6,390 bases of DNA from an uncultured bacterium (GTDB taxonomy: Bacteria > Cyanobacteriota > Vampirovibrionia > Gastranaerophilales > Gastranaerophilaceae): assembly GCA_902772945.1 (NCBI GenBank), contig CACYCU010000058.1:1-6390 (forward strand), read 5' to 3'. The position numbers were made by a program, and so were the translations under genes. The stretch's first letter is position 1; every line of letters begins with the position of its first letter. Positions 1 to 4,783 of this stretch are shown here, in pieces. The notes beneath the pieces are model-generated. The model saw nothing but the letters and a program-made list of their open reading frames with translations. It was not told the origin of the DNA and ran no database searches.

Positions 1-105
1 TACGCCCTCGCGTTAAACGGCAACGCTCACATCAACAACGAAAACTCAACGTTTACGTTGGTTGATGTTCGTCTCTCACTGTGTTCGTGCCTCTGCTCGG
101 GCTAA
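1..105 (+). other. possible 3' tail of an open frame entering from the left, unrecognised
   Basis: Frame 1 is open from the window edge to a TAA at 103-105 (34 codons, ending ...LCSCLCSG). The base composition is clearly richer in G+C than the rest of the window. An open run of 34 codons is not unlikely by chance at this composition, and I recognise no domain. The stretch also holds a long palindrome, which is more typical of intergenic repeat sequence than of coding DNA. No minus-strand frame is clearly better. Treat it as either the end of an off-window gene or repeat-type intergenic DNA. Confidence 0.15.
29..68. repeat. long imperfect palindrome (12-bp stem, 15-nt loop)
   Basis: ACATCAACAACG (29-40) pairs with CGTTGGTTGATGT (56-68) over 12 base pairs with a single bulged G at 60. 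The loop at 41-55 contributes to an alternative inner hairpin, CAACG-TTTA-CGTTG (48-61). No T-tract follows on either strand, so it does not look like an intrinsic terminator. It could be part of a dispersed intergenic repeat. Confidence 0.5.
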
Positions 106-106
106 A

Positions 107-125
107 AAAAGTGGTGCCGCGTCTC
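107..125 (-). repeat. duplicated tRNA-Phe 3' end (att-like direct repeat, left copy)
   Basis: AAAAGTGGTGCCGCGTCTC at 107-125 is identical over 19 bp, in the same orientation, to 1504-1522. The right copy is the 3' end of the intact tRNA-Phe gene: the 3' T-stem bases, the whole 3' acceptor strand, discriminator A, CCA and the first trailer bases. No other part of a tRNA is recognisable here, so this is a fragment and not a second gene. A repeat of a tRNA 3' end lying beyond that tRNA's 3' side is the classic footprint of site-specific integration. Segmental duplication followed by decay is the alternative. Confidence 0.7.
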
Positions 126-135
126 ACTCTGCCGA

Positions 136-160
136 GAAAAACGATTAACTATCGTTTTTC
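136..160. repeat. hairpin with A/T-rich 10-bp stem
   Basis: GAAAAACGAT (136-145) is a perfect inverted repeat of ATCGTTTTTC (151-160), with loop TAACT. The stem carries a T5 run on its 3' arm on the plus strand. It could act as a weak bidirectional terminator, but the stem is poor in G+C and no U-tract follows it. A second small palindrome, GTTTTG-TTTA-CAAAAC (167-182), follows directly. Confidence 0.4.
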
Positions 161-268
161 GAGAGGGTTTTGTTTACAAAACATCCGTGCAAAAGAACAC
201 ATGATTTGAGAAGAAAGAACACCGATTTTGATGATTTTTAATATAAAAAACATAACTTTGTCTTGTTA

Positions 269-291
269 TTGTTAGGTTTCACCCAACCTAC
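269..291 (-). repeat. REP-like palindrome, copy 1 (downstream of the nitrilase)
   Basis: Read on the minus strand this is GTAG followed by the palindrome GTTGGGT-GAA-ACCTAAC and then AA. It matches 1195-1217 in inverted orientation with one mismatch in 23 positions; the mismatch sits in the stem. A GTAG tetranucleotide directly 5' of a short imperfect hairpin is the described layout of REP elements mobilised by RAYT (TnpA-REP) transposases. It lies about 40 bp beyond the nitrilase stop. No RAYT gene is in the window. Confidence 0.65.
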
Positions 292-331
292 AAACTAAAA
301 TATCAAGTATTTATTTTATGCGTTCATTGTG

Positions 332-1144
332 TTAATCAATTTGTGCAATCGGATAAATAGATTTATATAGTTTCACAATGTTCAAATCAATTTCTGCATA
401 GAATCCGCCTTGTTCATTTTTTGCATTTGAGCAGAGTTCGGTTGTTGGCGCAATAACAAGAGAATTTCCAATACATGATACATTGTTATTACATTTGCCT
501 ATTTGGTTGCAGGAAACAATATATACAAGATTGTCGTATGCTCTTGTTTTGTTCATTGCAAGCCACATATCCTGGGCATTTTTTAGGGCAGAGTCGTCAT
601 TATATATTTCATTTGGAACAACCCATGCTGTAGGTAGAACTATAATCTCTGCGCCTTGTTTTACTAATTCTTTATAATGAAGTGGATATCTAATATCATA
701 GCATATTCCAATTCCAACTTTTCCAAAATCTAAATCAACGGTTACAAGTCTATTTCCTGCGGTAATTCTTTCACCTTCTGTTCCGCCCATATAGTTATAC
801 AAATGTATTTTTCTGTACTTATTAACTATGATACCATTTCTATCAATTATAAATGAGGTATTATACAGGTTTCCATTTACACCTTCTATGACAGAGCCTG
901 CGATAATATTTGTATTGTATTTTTTTGCGAGTTCGCAAACATATCGGATTGTATCACCGCCGTCTTCGGGTTCTGGTAAATTTATAAAAGAATCGTGATC
1001 AATACCTGTTGAAAAAAATTCAGGCAGAACGACCAAGTCTAATTTCTTGTCTGAATTTTTCTTTATAAAATAATCTATCTTACGTAAATTAGCATCTTTA
1101 TTCCCAATTATTGGGTTTATCTGAATATTTAAAATTCCTGTCAT
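332..1144 (-). CDS. carbon-nitrogen hydrolase (nitrilase superfamily, omega-amidase-like)
   Basis: This is a probable cytosolic amidase hydrolysing a non-peptide C-N bond (amide to acid plus ammonia). The full Glu-Lys-Cys triad is visible: E42 in LPEFFSTG, K112 in YRKIHLY and C148 in GIGICYDIRYP. The family core ARAxDN appears as TRAYDNLVYIVSCNQ. At 270 residues it fits single-domain branches such as omega-amidase/Nit2. The substrate cannot be told from sequence. I chose the ATG at 1142-1144 because AGAGGG (1149-1154) lies just upstream and the first beta strand begins at once. The in-frame ATG five codons earlier (1157-1159) has no ribosome site and would lie upstream of the transcription start predicted from the TATAAT at 1162-1167. 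The gene has no operon partner. It sits between inverted REP-like palindromes and inside a direct repeat of the tRNA-Phe end, so it may be cargo of a former insertion. Confidence 0.88.
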   Translation of the reverse strand: MTGILNIQINPIIGNKDANLRKIDYFIKKNSDKKLDLVVLPEFFSTGIDHDSFINLPEPEDGGDTIRYVCELAKKYNTNIIAGSVIEGVNGNLYNTSFIIDRNGIIVNKYRKIHLYNYMGGTEGERITAGNRLVTVDLDFGKVGIGICYDIRYPLHYKELVKQGAEIIVLPTAWVVPNEIYNDDSALKNAQDMWLAMNKTRAYDNLVYIVSCNQIGKCNNNVSCIGNSLVIAPTTELCSNAKNEQGGFYAEIDLNIVKLYKSIYPIAQID

Positions 1145-1161
1145 AATACCCTCTGACATGA

Positions 1162-1167
1162 ATTATA
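1162..1167 (-). promoter_or_regulatory. -10 box for the nitrilase gene
   Basis: The minus strand reads TATAAT exactly, about 18 bases upstream of the preferred ATG. A -35 box at 17-bp spacing (TCATAA, 1185-1190) is a poor match, so only the -10 element is supported. The predicted transcript would start near 1155, giving a very short leader that just includes the AGAGGG site. Confidence 0.4.
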
Positions 1168-1194
1168 ATATAAACATATGTTATTTATGAGCAC

Positions 1195-1217
1195 GTAGGT
1201 TGGGTGAAACCCAACAA
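1195..1217 (+). repeat. REP-like palindrome, copy 2 (upstream of the nitrilase)
   Basis: GTAG is followed by a perfect 7-bp stem, GTTGGGT-GAA-ACCCAAC, then AA. It is the inverted partner of 269-291 (22 of 23 identical). The GTAG heads of both copies point inward toward the nitrilase gene. I recall related GTAGGTTGGGT/ACCCAACCTAC palindromes as abundant dispersed repeats in cyanobacteria; this is from memory and unverified here. Confidence 0.7.
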
Positions 1218-1218
1218 C

Positions 1219-1238
1219 AATTTTTGAGTGCAAAAATT
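1219..1238. repeat. perfect 8-bp stem hairpin
   Basis: AATTTTTG (1219-1226) and CAAAAATT (1231-1238) form a perfect stem around loop AGTG, directly beside REP-like copy 2. A further inverted pair, AAAATGT (1244-1250) and ACATTTT (1263-1269), follows it. With no flanking gene end these are not convincing terminators and may belong to the same repeat-rich block. Confidence 0.45.
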
Positions 1239-1270
1239 AGGACAAAATGTGCAAATAAGCAGACATTTTA

Positions 1271-1454
1271 GTTACCAAAATCGGACATACCGGACTTTTA
1301 TACTCAACATATTTCCGACCATAATGTCACCCTGAATTTATTTCAGGGTCTTGCCAGAACATAGTAAACACGCCACTTTTGCAAGATGCTGAAACAAGTT
1401 CAGCATGACAGTACGCTTATTTTCTTCCGACCAAAAGTCCTGTTAAAAGGTAAC
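1271..1454. repeat. nested inverted repeat, MITE-like element
   Basis: The core is two 30-bp arms in inverted orientation (1325-1354 and 1381-1410) matching at 24 of 30 positions, separated by 26 bp. Each arm begins or ends with TGTCA and TCTTGC and is itself a hairpin: ACCCTGAA-TTTAT-TTCAGGGT (1329-1349) and ATGCTGAA-ACAAG-TTCAGCAT (1386-1406). Outside the arms further mirror pairs occur: GGACTTTT (1292-1299) with AAAAGTCC (1433-1440), and GTTACC (1271-1276) with GGTAAC (1449-1454). There is no coding capacity. The nested symmetry suggests a non-autonomous mobile repeat. Palindromes of the type CTGAAACAAGTTCAG are, from memory, dispersed in many bacterial genomes. Confidence 0.6.
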
Positions 1455-1503
1455 CAAACTACTCGTCTAACTACATTGACAAAACATCCGAGGCTAACTT
1501 CAT

Positions 1504-1522
1504 AAAAGTGGTGCCGCGTCTC
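1504..1522 (-). repeat. att-like direct repeat, right copy (within the tRNA-Phe 3' end)
   Basis: These 19 bp are identical to 107-125 and cover the end of the tRNA-Phe gene plus four to five bases of trailer. The 1.4 kb between the copies contains the nitrilase gene, both REP-like palindromes and the nested inverted repeat. The copies lie in the same orientation, as expected for attL and attR. Confidence 0.7.
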
Positions 1523-1584
1523 GGAATCGAACCAAGGACACAGGGATTTTCAGTCCCTTGCTCTACCAACTGAGCTAACGCGGC
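1509..1584 (-). tRNA. tRNA-Phe (anticodon GAA), CCA encoded
   Basis: The minus strand folds as a complete 76-nt cloverleaf. The acceptor is GCCGCGT/ACGCGGC, the D arm GCTC-AGTTGGTA-GAGC, the anticodon arm AGGGA-CTGAAAA-TCCCT, the variable loop GTGTC and the T arm CTTGG-TTCGATT-CCGAG. Discriminator A and an encoded CCA (1509-1511) close the gene. The anticodon GAA is at 1549-1551 and reads UUC/UUU. The gene lies about 70 bp downstream of infC on the same strand with its own strong promoter in between. Its last 19 bp are repeated at 107-125. No clear terminator follows, only CTTTT. Confidence 0.97.
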
Positions 1585-1619
1585 ACACTATTAAGTTTTG
1601 CCTAAAGGCTAACCCTCTT

Positions 1620-1647
1620 ATTATATTTGCTAAAACTTTTCAGTCAA
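1620..1647 (-). promoter_or_regulatory. sigma-70-type promoter of tRNA-Phe
   Basis: The minus strand has TTGACT (1642-1647, five of six to the -35 consensus), a 16-bp spacer and a perfect TATAAT (1620-1625). The predicted start near 1613 gives a leader of about 28 nt before the tRNA. It begins just after the infC stop, so the tRNA can be made independently of infC. Confidence 0.75.
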
Positions 1648-1653
1648 GAGATA

Positions 1654-2190
1654 TTACGAATTGCTTTGGGGAGCGACGTAGAGAGTAACGTTTCTGCCTT
1701 CAAGCTGTGGCTTTTTCTCTATAACAACAGGCATGTTTTCCATATCCTGAACAAACTTATTAGCCAAATCAAACGCCAAATTTGAATGCTGCATTTCTCT
1801 ACCACGTAACATTACAACAATTTTAACCTTATTACCTTGAGCAATAAATTTTTCGATACTTTTAATTCTAACCTGATAGTCGTGTGTGTCTATCTTATAT
1901 CTGATTTTAATTTCTTTAACATCTACAGTATGTTGTTTTTTCTTTGCTTCTTTTGCTCTTTTTTCAAGTTCGTATTTATATTTTCCGTAATTAAGAATTT
2001 TTGCAACAGGAGGTTCCTGATTAGGATTTATTAAAACTAAATCAAGATCAGCATCATATGCCATTTGCAGAGCCTTTGAGGTTGCTATTACGCCGTGATT
2101 ATTGCCGTCTTGATCTATTAATCTTACTTCTTTGGAACGAATTCTTTCGTTCATAATTGCCTTATTGTTCTTGTTGTCGTTTTGTGCTAT
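1654..2190 (-). CDS. infC: translation initiation factor IF-3, probable AUA start
   Basis: IF-3 binds the 30S subunit, blocks premature 50S joining and checks the initiator tRNA and start codon. The N-domain signature ERIRSKEVRLIDQDG is clear, as are PPVAKILNYGKYKYE, the lysine-rich linker, and the C-domain with KEIKIRYKIDTHDYQVR and MLRGREMQH. The first ATG (2152-2154) gives 166 residues with only a weak AAGG upstream. Twelve codons earlier, ATA (2188-2190) sits 8 nt after a strong AGGAG (2199-2203), and no ATG, GTG or TTG occurs in frame before the upstream TAG. Starting there gives 178 residues with the short N-terminal leader usual in the family. E. coli infC starts with AUU, which allows autoregulation by IF-3, so a non-canonical start here is plausible but inferred. 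rpmI and rplT, the usual partners, are not next to it. Confidence 0.93.
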   Translation of the reverse strand: MAQNDNKNNKAIMNERIRSKEVRLIDQDGNNHGVIATSKALQMAYDADLDLVLINPNQEPPVAKILNYGKYKYELEKRAKEAKKKQHTVDVKEIKIRYKIDTHDYQVRIKSIEKFIAQGNKVKIVVMLRGREMQHSNLAFDLANKFVQDMENMPVVIEKKPQLEGRNVTLYVAPQSNS

Positions 2191-2198
2191 TGTCCTGT

Positions 2199-2203
2199 CT
2201 CCT
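2199..2203 (-). promoter_or_regulatory. Shine-Dalgarno site that decides the infC start
   Basis: AGGAG on the minus strand lies 8 nt before the ATA at 2188-2190, but about 44 nt before the first ATG, too far to serve it. This is the main argument for initiation at the non-canonical codon. Confidence 0.65.
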
Positions 2204-2223
2204 ATATTTTTACCACGAGAAAT

Positions 2224-2232
2224 ATTCTAGCA
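2224..2232 (-). promoter_or_regulatory. extended -10 promoter of infC
   Basis: The minus strand reads TGC followed by TAGAAT, an extended -10 element with five of six matches. The -35 region at normal spacing (GTGTAA-like) is weak, as often seen with TG-extended promoters. The predicted start near 2217 leaves a leader of about 27 nt containing the AGGAG site. Confidence 0.5.
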
Positions 2233-2361
2233 CAAAATTTAAAAAATTACACCTTTATAGTTTTTTACTAATTGTAACAATATGTAAACTTAAAAAATAT
2301 TAGCTTAAACGCTTTTAAACAAAGGTTTTTGAGATTTGCTATCATTTTTTTGATTAAAGTT

Positions 2362-2390
2362 TTAGCATAAAAATGTCGATAGTATATACA
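2362..2390 (+). promoter_or_regulatory. possible promoter of the 46-codon gene
   Basis: TTAGCA (2362-2367), a 17-bp spacer and TATACA (2385-2390) make a moderate sigma-70 match just upstream of the ribosome site at 2399. The leader would be short (about 14 nt). TATATA at 2383 offers an alternative -10 register. The 220 bp between infC and this gene shows no other clear signal. Confidence 0.35.
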
Positions 2391-2410
2391 CAAGATATAA
2401 GGAGTTATTT

Positions 2411-2551
2411 ATGATTGAAGAGAAATCAGCTGAAGTACAAAAGGTCTTTTTTGAAGTAGACAAGGGTGAGTATGTTAATTTTGACATGACATTACCATTA
2501 CAGATTTTATTTGAAGATGTAATGTCCTTTGTTTCAAAAACTGATTTGTAA
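2411..2551 (+). CDS. 46-residue small protein of unknown function
   Basis: ATG at 2411 is preceded by AAGGAG (2399-2404) at 6-nt spacing, one of the best ribosome sites in the window. The frame runs 46 codons to TAA, and a strong terminator follows 20 bp later. The product begins MIEEKSAEVQKVFFEVDKGE and ends in DVMSFVSKTDL. It is acidic, with about ten Asp/Glu residues, and has no signal peptide, membrane segment or cysteines. Alternating hydrophobic residues (KVFFEV, YVNFDM) suggest beta strands, followed by a probable helix (LQILFEDVMSFV), so a small folded domain or protein-binding module is possible. I do not recognise the family. It sits divergent from infC and upstream of the TPR gene, but the terminator makes it a separate transcription unit. 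The site-ORF-terminator arrangement, not similarity, is the evidence that it is real. Confidence 0.7.
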   Translation: MIEEKSAEVQKVFFEVDKGEYVNFDMTLPLQILFEDVMSFVSKTDL

Positions 2552-2570
2552 GAAAATGAACTTTTTATTA

Positions 2571-2602
2571 AAAAGAATCGTCTTATAGACGATTCTTTTT
2601 TT
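2571..2602 (+). terminator. intrinsic terminator of the 46-codon gene
   Basis: GAATCGTC (2575-2582) pairs perfectly with GACGATTC (2588-2595) around loop TTATA, followed by T7 (2596-2602). The A-run at 2571-2574 lengthens the stem and could give some termination on the opposite strand too. It isolates the small gene from the TPR-dus operon. Confidence 0.9.
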
Positions 2603-2610
2603 GTTACAAT
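2602..2610 (+). promoter_or_regulatory. possible extended -10 for the TPR-dus operon
   Basis: TGT followed by TACAAT (2605-2610) directly after the terminator T-run is an extended -10 match. Its -35 region would overlap the terminator stem and does not fit the consensus. TAAAAT at 2617-2622 or 2651-2656 are alternatives. Some promoter is expected in 2603-2665, but the exact one is uncertain. Confidence 0.3.
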
Positions 2611-2677
2611 GTGTAGTAAAATGTCTATGTTCATGCAACAATAAACTCATTAAAATGTTGGAAAGAGGGTATTTTAT

Positions 2678-4783
2678 ATGAAAAAACTTGCAATCTTAAT
2701 ATGTGTTGTATCTCTAACGTTACCGGCATTTGCAGGGTTTAAAGAACATTATGATCTTGGTCAGCAATATTTATCGAATTTTCAATATTCCGGCGCTATA
2801 ACAGAATTTAAAAGTGCATTGAGAATTAATTATCTTGACAATTCTGCCAGAGTAGGACTTATCAATTCATATTTAGCCCGCGGAACATATTATGCAAACA
2901 CGGAAAAAGAATATAACAAAGCTGCAGATGATTATAGAGCTGCTCTTTTTTATTTAATCTACTATCCGAACGCAAATCAGGTTAAAAATTCATCTCAAGC
3001 GATTGTTCAAGTAACATCCAATTTAAACAAATGTTTAAGCACGGCAAATTTTGATACTTCTGCTAAAAACCGTTATGAAAAAGCAAAACAATTAAGAGCA
3101 GAAGGAAATTTCGCAGCTGCAGGATATGAATTTAATCAAACATTGAGTGATATGACATATCAAAAAGACAGTTTTCAGCAAACGGGTGATATAATGAAAC
3201 TGCTTGGAAACGAAGCAAAGGCTGCAGAATATTACAAAAAGGCCGTTGCGGTTGCACCTAACGATATTCAATTGCGTCTATCTTACGCAAAAATATTGGA
3301 CAAATTGGGACAAGAAGACGAGGCAGTTAATGAATATAATTATATTTTAGCAAAAACTACGGACAACAAAGAACTTTTATATTCTCTTGAAAGGATTTAC
3401 AAAAAGAAGCTTGAAGATTCCCCAAATGATGCAAATCTTGCATCAAATTTAGGTGCTATAATGCAAAAACAGGGTAATTTTGATGATGCCTTGAGATATT
3501 ACTCAAAAGCAGAATATTTAGATCCTTCAAATACAACAACAAGAATAAATGTAGGAACATTATATCAGCAAAAAGGTGATTATAAGACTGCAATCACGGC
3601 ATATGACTCTATTTTGATATTGTATCCGGATAATGTGGAAGCAAATTTATATAAAGCACAATCATTGGGAAAACTTGGCAAAAATAAAGAAGCTTCAGAC
3701 ATATACAAAAAGTTATTGGCAAAAGATCCGAACAATGAAACTATTCAGGCTGAAATGATAGGTATGGTAAGAAATACTATGTCACCACTTGAATTTGTGG
3801 ACTATGTTAAGAAAAACAGTCCAAATAATGCTTCAAATCTTATATACGATTATGCCCTTGATTTACATAAACAAAACAAAATTAACGATGCAATTTCAAT
3901 GTACTCTGAAGCATTAAAACTGGATTCTGATAATGCAGAAATTTATGTAAATATGGCAATTGCACAAAGCCAAAATCAAAAGTATAATGAAGCTTTTGAT
4001 ATTTTAAGAACTGCAGAAAATAAATTTCCTAACAATTCCCAAGTTCAAGAAACTCTAAATAATTTAACCGCTGAAGCAACAAACTTAAAATTGGATACTG
4101 CAGCAAATTTCTACAATAACAAAGATTATGAAAATGCAATAAAGGAATATTTGGAAATCAAACCTGCAACTTCAGCCACAATGCTTGGTGTTGCATCAGC
4201 ATACCAAAACTTAGGTAATAATGATAAAGCAATTGAATATTACAAAGAAGCTCTAAATCTAGCTCCGACAAATTCCGATATTGCATACTATATTGCAGCA
4301 CTTTATGCTGAAAAGGAAGATATTGAATCTGCAAAAACATATGCTGAAAAATCTGTTTCTTTAAACAAAACCAATAAAGAAGCTGAAGAATTATTGGCAA
4401 ATATAGAAGCACAATTGGATTCCCAAAAAATTGATAAAGCAATAGCATTGTTTGACGAAGAAAAATATGATGAAAGTTTGACATTATTAAACCAAATTAT
4501 TTCAAAAGATTCAAAAAATGCATACGCTTTATATTATAGAGGTATGATTTACGATACTCAAAAGAAATACTATGAAGCAATAACAGATTATAAAAAAGCA
4601 ATTTCCGTCAATCCCGACCTTTTAATCGTAAACTACTTAATCGGAATTGATTACGATATGCTTGAAAAATACAAAGATGCAATGAATTATTATAAAGCAT
4701 TTACTGCAACATATTCAGAGGAAGATGATTTCCTAAAATATGCAAAAACCCGAATTGATGAGCTGGCACCGTATGTCAAATAG
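2678..4783 (+). CDS. exported tetratricopeptide repeat (TPR) protein
   Basis: This is a 701-residue secreted or periplasmic repeat protein. Residues 1-19 are a Sec signal peptide: MKK, a hydrophobic core, then PAFA before G20, with an A-x-A signal peptidase I site. The rest is a nearly continuous TPR superhelix of about 13-14 repeats of 34 residues. Well-formed examples lie near 21-54, 163-196, 252-285, 286-319, 386-419, 420-453, 499-532, 615-648 and 649-682, each with the W/Y-G-A-Y-A-P pattern (for example LGNNDKAIEYYKEALNLAP). There is no catalytic domain, so the likely role is a scaffold for protein complexes in the envelope. ATG 2678 follows AGAGGG (2664-2669) at 8 nt. The last 11 bp overlap dus, so the two are co-translated. 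The partner is unknown, and TPR arrays give no hint of one. Confidence 0.9.
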   Translation: MKKLAILICVVSLTLPAFAGFKEHYDLGQQYLSNFQYSGAITEFKSALRINYLDNSARVGLINSYLARGTYYANTEKEYNKAADDYRAALFYLIYYPNANQVKNSSQAIVQVTSNLNKCLSTANFDTSAKNRYEKAKQLRAEGNFAAAGYEFNQTLSDMTYQKDSFQQTGDIMKLLGNEAKAAEYYKKAVAVAPNDIQLRLSYAKILDKLGQEDEAVNEYNYILAKTTDNKELLYSLERIYKKKLEDSPNDANLASNLGAIMQKQGNFDDALRYYSKAEYLDPSNTTTRINVGTLYQQKGDYKTAITAYDSILILYPDNVEANLYKAQSLGKLGKNKEASDIYKKLLAKDPNNETIQAEMIGMVRNTMSPLEFVDYVKKNSPNNASNLIYDYALDLHKQNKINDAISMYSEALKLDSDNAEIYVNMAIAQSQNQKYNEAFDILRTAENKFPNNSQVQETLNNLTAEATNLKLDTAANFYNNKDYENAIKEYLEIKPATSATMLGVASAYQNLGNNDKAIEYYKEALNLAPTNSDIAYYIAALYAEKEDIESAKTYAEKSVSLNKTNKEAEELLANIEAQLDSQKIDKAIALFDEEKYDESLTLLNQIISKDSKNAYALYYRGMIYDTQKKYYEAITDYKKAISVNPDLLIVNYLIGIDYDMLEKYKDAMNYYKAFTATYSEEDDFLKYAKTRIDELAPYVK

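Noticed and set aside
483..677. 64-codon plus-strand frame opposite the nitrilase gene
   Set aside because: It is antisense to the catalytic core of a well-supported gene and has no ribosome site.
176..1490. 12-bp direct repeat ACAAAACATCCG (176-187 and 1479-1490)
   Set aside because: It lies inside the tRNA-end repeat and is intriguing, but a 12-bp AT-rich match is expected about once by chance in a window this size.
1837..2034. 65-codon plus-strand frame opposite infC
   Set aside because: Its Phe-rich sequence is the complement of lysine codons in the IF-3 linker, which explains it fully.
2362..2634. 90-codon open frame on the minus strand
   Set aside because: It runs antisense through the terminator, the 46-codon gene and its ribosome site, has no ribosome site of its own and has no recognisable domain.
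4158..4484. 108-codon open frame on the minus strand inside the TPR gene
   Set aside because: It is a shadow of the repetitive TPR coding sequence; its Leu/Gln-rich composition follows from the opposite-strand codons.
2678..4783. TPR coding repeats as a tandem DNA repeat or CRISPR-like array
   Set aside because: The periodicity is at protein level (34 residues) with divergent DNA; no identical repeat and spacer units exist anywhere in the window.
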